This document shows, piece after piece, positions 25,940 through 33,525 of a DNA stretch of 64,000 nucleotides (positions within the stretch are counted from its first letter, which is position 1; each line of letters opens with the position of its first letter). Position numbers and translations under genes: made by a program. The notes under the pieces are model-generated. The model was given only the letters and a program-made list of their open reading frames with translations. It searched no databases and was not told the origin of the DNA. The stretch spans positions 186,001-250,000 of the forward strand of contig DASXVS010000080.1 in NCBI GenBank assembly GCA_036504095.1. The letters are read 5' to 3'. This DNA comes from Armatimonadota bacterium (GTDB lineage: Bacteria; Armatimonadota; DTGP01; JAKQQT01).

Positions 25940-26422
25940 TCATAGTGCAAACGCCTTTCGCAGCGCCGCCACTGCCGTTTCCGCCTGGGCGCCGGGAACC
26001 ATCACCAGTACCGCGTCGTGCGCATCCCCCACCTGAACGGTCTCGACGGATGCATCCAGGAGCGTTTCCGCCATCTTGGCCATCACGCCGAACATTTCGC
26101 GCATGTTGACCGCCGTGATCGCCAGGATCACCAGATCGTCCGTTGCCTCGAACGTATAGCCGAGCCGGCTGATGATCTGCTGCGCCTCGGCGAATTGATG
26201 GCGCTCGACGGCGAAACTCACCCCGCCCGGGTGCATCTTCACCAGGCGGAGCGCCATCCCCGCGCCTCCAAGGCCCTTGTAGATGTCCAGGTGCTTGTCC
26301 GGCGTCAGTTTCTGCCTCGGGAGCGAAACGACAATGTGCGCGACCTCGGCGTCGATATGGACGTCGTTAACGCCGCGTTCCTTTTCGAAACTCGTATGTT
26401 GTGTCGGTCTCATTGAATGCAT
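25940..26422 (-). CDS. Free-standing ACT-domain protein similar to the LysC tail
   Basis: A 160-residue protein with two ACT-like repeats. The first has AHIVVSLPRQKLTPDKHLDIYKGLGGAGMALRLV and a VSFAVERHQFAEAQQII strand-helix like the SVGFAVERGMLPRVQEML of the next gene. The second has LVILAITAVNMREMFGVMAKMAETLLDASVETVQVGD. There is no kinase domain. It probably binds an amino acid and may act as a regulatory partner of aspartokinase. The start is uncertain between the ATGs at 26422 and 26413. A 176-base spacer separates it from lysC. Confidence 0.75.
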   Translation of the reverse strand: MHSMRPTQHTSFEKERGVNDVHIDAEVAHIVVSLPRQKLTPDKHLDIYKGLGGAGMALRLVKMHPGGVSFAVERHQFAEAQQIISRLGYTFEATDDLVILAITAVNMREMFGVMAKMAETLLDASVETVQVGDAHDAVLVMVPGAQAETAVAALRKAFAL

Positions 26423-26439
26423 TTGGGCGGGGACCCGCC

Positions 26440-26958
26440 TCAGGCGGAATCCGCCAGGAACTCTTGCGCCAGAAGTACGTAGTGCTCGGCATTAGCCCGG
26501 AACCGGTTCTTCTCCGCTTCCGTGACCTCCCGGACCGCTTTCGCCGGTACGCCCATCGCGACCATTCCGGGCGGGACCACTGCACCCTCCGTCACCAGCG
26601 CCCCGGCGGCAACCACGGCCCCGGCGCCTATTACGGCCCGGTTCAGCACCGTGGCCCCGATGCCGATAACGGCGCCGTTCTCCACCGTGCAACCGTGAAG
26701 TGTGACGTTATGCCCCACGGTGACATCATCGCCCACTACGCATGGCGCGCCCCGTTCGCAGTGCAGAACGCAGCCGTCCTGGATGCTCGTGCGCGCGCCG
26801 ACCGTTATCGAATCGACGTCGCCTCGCAGGGTAGCGGAGTACCAGATGCTGGACCCGGCCCCTACGCGAACCGCGCCGACGAGCGCGGCCGTCTCGGCGA
26901 CGAATGCATTCGGGCCAATCTCCGGCTGAACGCCGTTATAGCTTCTGATGATGGCCAC
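26440..26958 (-). CDS. Gamma-class carbonic anhydrase family protein
   Basis: About 172 residues of left-handed beta-helix hexapeptide repeats (PNAFVAETAALVGAVRVGAGSSIWYSATLRGDV onward). The three zinc His are seen in CVLHCE and VGHNVTLHG. Members hydrate CO2 or act as acyl-CoA-linked or structural relatives such as YrdA/PaaY. The usual start (M-A-I-x-x-Y-x-G) aligns with GTG at 26958; another GTG at 26982 is possible and neither has a clear ribosome site. The frame stays open far upstream, which is not coding. Confidence 0.82.
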   Translation of the reverse strand: MAIIRSYNGVQPEIGPNAFVAETAALVGAVRVGAGSSIWYSATLRGDVDSITVGARTSIQDGCVLHCERGAPCVVGDDVTVGHNVTLHGCTVENGAVIGIGATVLNRAVIGAGAVVAAGALVTEGAVVPPGMVAMGVPAKAVREVTEAEKNRFRANAEHYVLLAQEFLADSA

Positions 26959-27180
26959 AGGTCCATATATCAAACTGGCCACGATCCGGTCGGTCAGAGA
27001 GGACCGGATGTGGCCGACAGGCAATTTTCTTGGCGAAGCGTCGCGCGTCTGCTCATCATTGTAAACGCCGGGGTGTTTGAGCGTCAAGCGGGGACGCACT
27101 TGGCGCGCCTGTTGCCCGGCGATGCCACGACGTCGCTCGTGTGGGATGCGGCGGTGGTGTTTAAGCATCACCGCGCCTCC

Positions 27181-27186
27181 TATAAT
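27181..27186 (+). promoter_or_regulatory. TATAAT box placing transcription at the ECF sigma start codon
   Basis: A perfect TATAAT ends seven bases before the GTG start of the sigma gene, so transcription would begin at or within a base or two of the start codon. The -35 region (TGTTTA at the ideal distance) is poor. Confidence 0.4.
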
Positions 27187-27192
27187 GTCCTC

Positions 27193-27816
27193 GTGGAAAC
27201 CAATCCCCGCCCCGGAAGAATCGCACCGTTGGACCCTGACGCGGAGCGCCGCCTGGTCGACAGATCGCAGCGCGGCGACCTCGACGCGTTCGACGCGCTC
27301 GTTCGGGCCTACGAAAAACCGGTCTACAACCTCGCCTACCGCATGAGCGGCAACTACGACGATGCGAACGACATCGCATCCGAAGCGTTCGTGCGGGTCT
27401 TCAACGCCATTCCGCGGTTCCGCGGCGAGTCCTCCTTTTCTACCTGGCTCTACCGAATTGCCACGAACGTGTTCCTCGACGAACGGAAGCGCCGGCGGGC
27501 GCACCCTCAGGTTTCCCTCGACGACGAGTTCGAATCCGAAGGCTCGGTCCTTCAAAGGCAGGTAGAGGATTCAACGCCCGGCCCCAACGCTCTGGCCGAG
27601 GAACAGGAGCGAAGGCGGATCCTGGACGAGGCCATCCGCGAACTCCCCGACTTCCAGCGCGAGATGATCACCATGTACCACGTTCTGGACCTCAGCTACG
27701 AAGAGATCGGCGAGATCACCGGAGCGCCTATTGGTACGGTGAAATCGCGCCTGAACCGCGCAAGGCTGGCATTACGGGCGAACCTTGACAAAGCTCGGGA
27801 TGTTTTTTCGCGGTAG
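27193..27816 (+). CDS. ECF-type RNA polymerase sigma factor
   Basis: A 207-residue ECF sigma factor. Region 2 contains RAYEKPVYNLAYRMSGNYDDANDIASEAFVRVF and FSTWLYRIATNVFLDERKRR; region 4 contains LPDFQREMITMYHVLDLSYEEIGEITGAPIGTVKSRLNRAR. The start is GTG at 27193; no in-frame ATG or ribosome site fits, and the frame upstream is antisense to the carbonic anhydrase gene. The next gene is a zinc-finger anti-sigma, so this is a standard sigma/anti-sigma pair. Confidence 0.92.
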   Translation: METNPRPGRIAPLDPDAERRLVDRSQRGDLDAFDALVRAYEKPVYNLAYRMSGNYDDANDIASEAFVRVFNAIPRFRGESSFSTWLYRIATNVFLDERKRRRAHPQVSLDDEFESEGSVLQRQVEDSTPGPNALAEEQERRRILDEAIRELPDFQREMITMYHVLDLSYEEIGEITGAPIGTVKSRLNRARLALRANLDKARDVFSR

Positions 27817-27880
27817 CCTGCTTCGGCGGGAACAATGGCGGTACCGGTGTGGTCGGAATTATTGAGCCAAGTCGGCTCGG

Positions 27881-27898
27881 GCTGTTAAATGTAACAGC
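27881..27898 (+). repeat. 7-bp hairpin between sigma and anti-sigma genes
   Basis: GCTGTTA-AATG-TAACAGC. There is no T run. It may set the ratio of sigma to anti-sigma transcript or simply protect an mRNA end. Confidence 0.35.
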
Positions 27899-27936
27899 AA
27901 TCGTGCGTTCTACGCCCAAAGGGGGCGATCCGACAA

Positions 27937-28923
27937 ATGCGGTGTGAAACCATATCTGAATACCTTTCCGCTTATGTGGAAAACGACCTGGAGCCGGGCC
28001 TGCGCCTGAACGTTGACCAGCACATAGAATCGTGCGAAACGTGCCGGGCCGATCTGGCGGCCGTCGCCGATCTCTTTCGCGTGCTGGACGAGCCGGTCCT
28101 GCTGGTTGAATCGCCGGGCAGCCTTGCCGACGATGTCATGCGGCGCTTGAGGGTTGAGCAGAAGGCGAGCCGGAAGACCGCCGGCGGCTGGTTCGCTTCC
28201 CTTTCACGCGGTTGGCAGTTCGCCACGGCCGGCGCCGGCGTCGTCGCGGTGTTGGCCGTCGTGCTCGCGCTGGGTCCTTTCCACGAAGGCGTCACTGGCG
28301 GCATCGGTGGACGGATTCCGTGGAAAACGCCCGCTCCGGCGGTTTCGACGCCCCCCACCGTCTCCGTCGTTGGTTCGTTGGCGGGATTCCGCGCGGCCGG
28401 AACGCCGGATGACCTGTTGCTTGATGTTTCCGTCCCGCGCACCGGGCACTGGCGGATGACTGTCCGCTCTTCGGCGGATGTGACCGTTACCGCGGGAGGT
28501 TCACCCGAGCCGGATGGCAGCGTTTCCGTGTGGCAGGGTGATCTGGCGGCGGGAGACAAGCAGCGGGTAAGCGTCCGGTTGCTTCCGAATGGGCAGGCGG
28601 CGGTTCACGAAGTGACCCTCCGATTGGTGGGCCCGAGTTTTGCGGACGCCGCGGCGGTGAGCGTGATGCTCCCCGCGCAAATGGCGCCGTCCACGAGCTC
28701 TCCGCTCCAATGGCGCACATCTCAGGCCACCACGCTCCGCCAGGCGCTTGCCGCGCTGGCCGCGTACCGCGCAACACCGATTTCCGCGCCCTCCGGCGCT
28801 CTGGATCAGCCGGTCACCGTAAACGCCAGCGGAATAAATGCCGAAGATGTGCTTGACGCAGTTGCAGCCGCCGCATCGTTGAAGGTGGATCGCTCCGATA
28901 GCGCGTGCAACCTGCACCGATGA
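27937..28923 (+). CDS. Zinc-finger anti-sigma factor with STN-like C-terminal domain
   Basis: A 328-residue membrane protein. Residues 1-45 hold the zinc anti-sigma motif with His 29, Cys 33 and Cys 36 (QHIESCETC). A membrane segment lies at about 93-115 (FATAGAGVVAVLAVVLALG). The outer part contains a beta domain at about 135-225 and, at about 245-320, a segment (TLRQALAALAAYRATPIS then PVTVNASGINAEDVLDAVAAAASLKV) with the pattern of a secretin/TonB N-terminal (STN) domain. It should hold the upstream sigma factor inactive and release it on an envelope signal. Confidence 0.85.
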   Translation: MRCETISEYLSAYVENDLEPGLRLNVDQHIESCETCRADLAAVADLFRVLDEPVLLVESPGSLADDVMRRLRVEQKASRKTAGGWFASLSRGWQFATAGAGVVAVLAVVLALGPFHEGVTGGIGGRIPWKTPAPAVSTPPTVSVVGSLAGFRAAGTPDDLLLDVSVPRTGHWRMTVRSSADVTVTAGGSPEPDGSVSVWQGDLAAGDKQRVSVRLLPNGQAAVHEVTLRLVGPSFADAAAVSVMLPAQMAPSTSSPLQWRTSQATTLRQALAALAAYRATPISAPSGALDQPVTVNASGINAEDVLDAVAAAASLKVDRSDSACNLHR

Positions 28924-28938
28924 CACTGGGCCGAAAAA

Positions 28939-28972
28939 GCGGGAGACCTGTACAGGTCTCCCGCTTTCTTTT
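28939..28972. terminator. Bidirectional intrinsic terminator
   Basis: A perfect 26-bp palindrome (28939-28964, arms beginning GCGGGAGACCTG) is followed by TTTCTTTT on the plus strand and flanked by AAAAA on its left, so it can end transcription of the anti-sigma gene and of the convergent sigma-70 gene. Confidence 0.92.
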
Positions 28973-29796
28973 CATCCTGCTGCCTGGTGGCGCAATTTCT
29001 GCAGCGCCTGATGCTCGATCTGGCGGATGCGTTCCTTGCTGAGGTGAACCCGCTTCCCCACGTCCGCAAGCGTTCGCTCGCCGCCGCCATCCAACCCGAA
29101 ACGCAGCCTCACGATCTCGCGCTCGCGCGGATCCAGCCTCTGAAGCATGTCTTCGACAGTCTCCTGCTTCCACTCCTCGCCCGGCTCCGGTGTCGGTGTC
29201 GCCTGCGTATCTGCAAGTAAATCGCCGAGCATTTCGTCGGTATCGTCGCTCAACGGCGCGTCGAGGCTCACGGTCTGGGTCGCCAGGGTGGACAGCTCCT
29301 GCACGAGTTCCGCGGGCAGCCCGCTGGCGTCCGCGATCTCTTCGTTCGTGGGTTCGCGCCCCAGCTCCTGTCGGAGAGTCTGCGCCACGTGCGACACTTT
29401 GAGTGTGAGGCGGGCCACGTTGTTGGGAAGGCGGATGCTTCGCCCCTGATTCACGACGGCGCGCGTGACGGCCTGGTAAATCCAGGGCGTGGCGTAGGTC
29501 GAGAACCGGACACCGCGCGTGGGGTCGAACTTCTCAACGGCGCGCAGCAGGCCGATATTGCCTTCCTGGATAAGGTCTTCGAAGGGGACGCCAAGGCCCC
29601 GGAAACGCTTGGCAACGCTTACCACGAGGCGGTAGTTGGCTTCGGCAAGCCGTTCCGCCGCCGCGTCATCGCCGCTCTGGCACAGCCTGGCCAGCCCAAT
29701 TTCCTCGTGTGCCTTAAGCAGCGGCTTTCGGCCCACTCGGTTCATCCAGGACTGGACTGCATTTCCTTCGGAAACGTCATGGGATCTCTTCGGCAT
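28972..29796 (-). CDS. Sigma-70 family RNA polymerase sigma factor, group 2 type
   Basis: About 274 residues, shorter than a housekeeping RpoD. Region 1.2 begins VQSWMNRVGRKPLLKAHEEIGLA. Region 2 has PFEDLIQEGNIGLLRAVEKFDPTRGVRFSTYATPWIYQAVTRAV. Region 3 is LGREPTNEEIADASGLP, and region 4 is LDPREREIVRLRFG to HLSKERIRQIEHQALQKLR. It keeps all promoter-recognition regions but has no region 1.1, fitting an alternative group 2 factor for stress or stationary phase. The start may instead be GTG at 29805. Confidence 0.9.
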   Translation of the reverse strand: MPKRSHDVSEGNAVQSWMNRVGRKPLLKAHEEIGLARLCQSGDDAAAERLAEANYRLVVSVAKRFRGLGVPFEDLIQEGNIGLLRAVEKFDPTRGVRFSTYATPWIYQAVTRAVVNQGRSIRLPNNVARLTLKVSHVAQTLRQELGREPTNEEIADASGLPAELVQELSTLATQTVSLDAPLSDDTDEMLGDLLADTQATPTPEPGEEWKQETVEDMLQRLDPREREIVRLRFGLDGGGERTLADVGKRVHLSKERIRQIEHQALQKLRHQAAG

Positions 29797-30168
29797 ATGC
29801 CTCACCAGCCTCGGTAGTGCGCTCGCTGGGCGAACAAATGGCCACCCCTGTGGTTTCCACCCTGACGGAACGGGCCGCCATTATCTCACGGCGCCGAGAG
29901 CGCGTGTACGCGGCACGACAAAGCGCCCCCACCATCCATGATTGTGGCGTTCACGAGGCGCGGGAACAGCCTCGGCCAAACCGGTGATGGACATCACTTG
30001 TGTATTTGATTCCCGAATCGTGTGTCCGGCAAACACTCCTCAAGCTGCAAGGCCCAAAAAGTATGCCGCGAGGAGGGCAGGGCGCACCCAGTCTCGCGGC
30101 ATTCCGTTCAGGAGTGAACAATTATATATACACCTTCGCGGCCACATTTCCTACAGGTATTCGGCTCT
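29797..30168. other. Intergenic region upstream of the sigma-70 gene
   Basis: Some 370 bases without a credible gene. It holds an inverted repeat with ATGCCGCGAG and CTCGCGGCAT arms (30063-30072 and 30093-30102), which could end the LCP transcript, and a smaller GTTCA-GGAG-TGAAC palindrome at 30106-30119 next to an AT-rich ATTATATATA run. No tRNA or clear consensus promoter was seen. Confidence 0.5.
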
Positions 30169-31182
30169 CTACGACCGAAAGGCCAGGCGTTTCATGGCGA
30201 CTTTGTCCGGGCGCCATCCGCTGCGATGAAACGCGCCCGGCAACGTCTCGGTTACGAGCGAGCCTTTCGGCAGGGACTTGGCGAACCGTCCGAGGGCAAT
30301 CATCTGCGCGGGTGTGAGATCGGTTTCTGTATGAGACGCAACGGCGCGCACCACGCCCGGCCACTGGGCGATGGCGGATGGCTTCTGCATCGCTTCCCGG
30401 AGCGCGCGCATGAAATCCTGCTGCCTCTTCACGCGGCCGATGTCCGCCATGGCGTCGTGCCGGAATCGGACGAACTGCATAGCGTGCTCGCCGTCCAGGT
30501 GGTTCGGCCCGGCGGGGATATTGATCTCCAGATTGGCCCAGTGGTCTGTATACCGGAGCGGTTTTTCCACGGTGACGTCCACGCCGCCGAGGGCATCCAC
30601 CGCGTCCCGGAACGCGTCCAGGTTCACGGCAACCGTATGGTCCACCTTGGCGCCGATGAGGTTTTCCACCGTGCGCCGCGAAAGGTCGACGCCGCCAAAT
30701 GCGTACGCGGCGTTGATCTTGTGCATGCCACGGCCGGGGATTTCGGCTTCGGTGTCCCGGGGAATCGAGATCAGGTGGGCTTTACCGCCATCCAGGTCGA
30801 GATCGGCCAGCATCATGGTGTCGGACCTGCCCGGAGCATCGATGCGTTGACCGTTGGTCCCGTAATCGCGGTCGGAGCCCATCACAAGGAGCAGAACCCG
30901 GGGGCTTCCGAACGTCTGGGCGGGCGTAGCGGCAGGCCACGCGGCCGCGGCGGCGGCTCTGATATCGGGAAACGCCAGCAGGGCGCCGCACGTCGCAACC
31001 ATCGTGAAGATCGCCAGCGTTCGGACGATCCCCCACGCGGAGCGGCGCTTCCGGGATGCGCGAGGCGAGCGTCCGGCGGGCCGCCGTTTCGTTACGAGTT
31101 CTCCGTGCGAAGTCCGCCAAGGCTGATGGGCGGTGGTATTAAGTGTTCGGGAAGGGACGAAAAGGTCGAGCGGCCGCGGCAT
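30169..31182 (-). CDS. LytR-CpsA-Psr (LCP) family glycopolymer transferase
   Basis: A 337-residue protein. A basic cytoplasmic N-terminus is followed by a membrane segment (WGIVRTLAIFTMVATCGALLAF). The LCP domain begins near residue 92 with VLLLVMGSDRD, then APGRSDTMMLADLD, HLISIPRDTEAEIPGRGMHKINAAYAFGG and FVRFRHDAMADIGRVKRQQDFM. The Arg and Asp residues of these motifs bind pyrophosphate in the family, which attaches polymers to the cell wall. GGAGA stands before the start. It is divergent from the glycosyltransferase cluster. Confidence 0.92.
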   Translation of the reverse strand: MPRPLDLFVPSRTLNTTAHQPWRTSHGELVTKRRPAGRSPRASRKRRSAWGIVRTLAIFTMVATCGALLAFPDIRAAAAAAWPAATPAQTFGSPRVLLLVMGSDRDYGTNGQRIDAPGRSDTMMLADLDLDGGKAHLISIPRDTEAEIPGRGMHKINAAYAFGGVDLSRRTVENLIGAKVDHTVAVNLDAFRDAVDALGGVDVTVEKPLRYTDHWANLEINIPAGPNHLDGEHAMQFVRFRHDAMADIGRVKRQQDFMRALREAMQKPSAIAQWPGVVRAVASHTETDLTPAQMIALGRFAKSLPKGSLVTETLPGAFHRSGWRPDKVAMKRLAFRS

Positions 31183-31408
31183 TGAGGCTTCTCCATGTGT
31201 TAAAAGAGGATATGGTCACATAATAGGACGAATAAGAGCACACGTGTAGGGAACGTTCGTTTGCTTCGACACATTTCCTCTGATGTAACGTTTACCATAG
31301 ATGCATCGTACGGTCCGAAGAGGACAAATCGAAGGCGCCGGCGCGCTCCGCGTTGACCCTTGGCCGGCGGTGTGCTACCGTAGAGGAGTTCGAAGGGAAG
31401 TACCAAAC

Positions 31409-32623
31409 GTGAACGTGGGTCTGGTCCGCTTTGTGGACCGCAAAATCGGGGTCCCGCTCTGTTGCGCCGCAGCATTCGCGCAAAAAGTCTCGCCCAGGCG
31501 ATGGCTTGGGCGGGAACGCGCCGCGCAGGCACTGACATATCCCCGCAAGATTTTGATGATGAAATGGGTGGGCTTCGGGAACCTCATCCTCGCCTCGCCA
31601 GCGGTTGCCGCGTTCCGCGAGAAGTTCCCCGATGCCGAGATCACATTCGTCACCATCTCCGCGAACCGCGGGCTCCTGGAACGCTACCCGATGGTGGACC
31701 ACGTTCACTACTTCAACGTCACCGGCCTCCGCTCCGTCGTTCACGAAACCCTGCGACTCTTGCGCTTCATGTACCGCGAGCGCTTCGACATGGTTGTGGA
31801 TTTTGAGCAGTTTTCCCGCTACTCCGCGCTGATCGCGGGCCTCGGCAACGCACCGGTGCGCGTGGGGTTCGCTACGGCGGGCCAGGGGCGTTCCGGCGTA
31901 TACAGCCACCCGGTGGAATACCGCGACGGCGTGCATATGGCGGACGTGTTCTGTGATCTCGCGCGCGCCGTCGGCGGCGTCCCACGGCCGGAAGGTCTGG
32001 CGGAGTTCTCACTCAGCGACGCCGACCTGCTGAAAGCGGAAGCCTTCCTTGGCGCGGAGGGGCTGTTGGACAGGCCGTTTGTCGTGATCCACCCCGGAAC
32101 GGGGGAAAACGCGCCGCAGAGACGCTGGCCCGCCGAGAGGTTCGCCGAACTGGCCGACCAGATTATCCAGGAATCCGGGATGGCCGTTGTCTTCAGCGGT
32201 TCGCCGCGGGAGAAAGAGCTTGTGGACTCGGTGCGCGGGCGCATGAAATCGCCGGCCTCCTCCACCGCCGGCCTCCTCAATCTGAGCGCGTTCGCGGCGG
32301 TTCTACAGAGCGCGCAAATGATAGTATGCGCCGACACCGGTCCGGTCCACCTTGCCGCGGCGCTCCAGGTGCCGGCGGTGGCGTTCTACGGGCCCAACGA
32401 TCCCACGCTTTACGGCCCGGTTGGCGCGCAGAACACGGTGCTTTACAGGAACCTTCCCTGCAGCCCCTGTATTACGAATTTCAACGACAAGTCCACGAAT
32501 TGCCCGCACGGAGAGTGCATTCAGGGCATCACGGTTGAGGAGACATATCTTGCGATCCAGCGACGCCCGGTCCGGAGAATCCCCGGCGGACCTTCCGGAA
32601 CAGGTTCCCAGCGAGTGGTATGA
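31409..32623 (+). CDS. Glycosyltransferase family 9 (heptosyltransferase-like)
   Basis: About 404 residues. The start at GTG 31409 gives VNVGLVRFVDRKIGVPLC, typical of this family, with AAGGGA ten bases upstream; an ATG 36 codons earlier has no support. KILMMKWVGFGNLILASPAV is the acceptor-side opening, VVIHPGTG begins the nucleotide-sugar domain, and the donor-site motif is MIVCADTGPVHLAAALQVPAVAFYGPNDP. A C-terminal Cys-rich CSPCITNFNDKSTNCPHGEC segment is normal for GT9. It probably adds heptose or a related sugar to a surface polymer. Confidence 0.88.
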   Translation: MNVGLVRFVDRKIGVPLCCAAAFAQKVSPRRWLGRERAAQALTYPRKILMMKWVGFGNLILASPAVAAFREKFPDAEITFVTISANRGLLERYPMVDHVHYFNVTGLRSVVHETLRLLRFMYRERFDMVVDFEQFSRYSALIAGLGNAPVRVGFATAGQGRSGVYSHPVEYRDGVHMADVFCDLARAVGGVPRPEGLAEFSLSDADLLKAEAFLGAEGLLDRPFVVIHPGTGENAPQRRWPAERFAELADQIIQESGMAVVFSGSPREKELVDSVRGRMKSPASSTAGLLNLSAFAAVLQSAQMIVCADTGPVHLAAALQVPAVAFYGPNDPTLYGPVGAQNTVLYRNLPCSPCITNFNDKSTNCPHGECIQGITVEETYLAIQRRPVRRIPGGPSGTGSQRVV

Positions 32624-33425
32624 CCGCGATTACTACCTCCAGAACATGGAGGGAGGAGAACTCTTCGTCTCCACCGGCGGCCGCCAGATAACCCCGCGGC
32701 ACGCGAAACTCCTCTCCATGACGTCCATCAAGCCCGGCCAGCGCGTGTTGGATGTGGGCTGCGGTCGCGGCGAATTGGTCCTGCAGGCCGGTATTCTGGG
32801 CGCAACGGCAAAGGGAATGGACTACTCGCGAGACGCCATCGCCCTTGCCAACGATGCGCTTGCTACCTACGACGACGAGTTCCGCGCGCGCGTCTCTTTC
32901 AGCGTCGGCGACGCCGTGGAACTGAGCCTGGCGGGGGAGACTTTCGACCGGATATTCTTCATCGACGTAGCGGAGCACCTTCATCAGCACGAATTGGAGA
33001 GGACCCTCAACACGTTGAGGACGCTCCTGGCGCCCGGCGGCGAACTCATCGTTCACACGGCCCCCAACAAGCTGTTCTACAGGTACTCCTATCCCGTGAT
33101 CCGCGCCCTCTATCCGGTCATCCGGCGCGTCTTCCCAGCGGCCGCGGCGCTCGCCGCCACCAAGCCCAACTGGAAAGGCGACCGCCTGCCGAAGAATCCC
33201 GAGGAAGGCCAGGGGTACAATGAGCACGTCCACGTCAATGAGCAAACGCCTTTCACGCTGAAAGCGACGTTGACCAAGTGCGAAATGACTTCGGAAATCC
33301 GGATGGTTCCGTTCCTCCGACAGGTGGACGGCAAGGCCCTGCGCACGCTCTACAACATCCTCGGCATGAAGCCTTGGTCCTATGTGACCAGCGCGGAGAT
33401 TGTGGCCATCTGTCACGCCGCGTAG
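32550..33425 (+). CDS. Class I SAM-dependent methyltransferase
   Basis: About 291 residues. The start is TTG at 32550, supported by GAGGAG a few bases upstream, which makes it overlap the end of the glycosyltransferase gene by 74 bases. The SAM loop is VLDVGCGRGELVLQAG, followed by GMDYSRDAI, VSFSVGDAVELS and FDRIFFIDVAEHLHQHELERTL. It probably methylates a sugar or lipid-linked glycan built by its neighbours. Confidence 0.85.
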   Translation: MRSSDARSGESPADLPEQVPSEWYDRDYYLQNMEGGELFVSTGGRQITPRHAKLLSMTSIKPGQRVLDVGCGRGELVLQAGILGATAKGMDYSRDAIALANDALATYDDEFRARVSFSVGDAVELSLAGETFDRIFFIDVAEHLHQHELERTLNTLRTLLAPGGELIVHTAPNKLFYRYSYPVIRALYPVIRRVFPAAAALAATKPNWKGDRLPKNPEEGQGYNEHVHVNEQTPFTLKATLTKCEMTSEIRMVPFLRQVDGKALRTLYNILGMKPWSYVTSAEIVAICHAA

Positions 33426-33525
33426 ACTGCGGGCCTGGGGCGGCCGCGCGAGCAAGGCTTTCGGCCGGGCGCCGGCGATATCCGGCCAGTTGAAGCGCGC
33501 CCCCATTCCCGCGTATCGTATTGGT

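Noticed and set aside
26401-27192. Upstream extension of the ECF sigma reading frame
   Set aside because: It is antisense to the carbonic anhydrase gene, shows no domain, and the sigma domain begins only after 27193.
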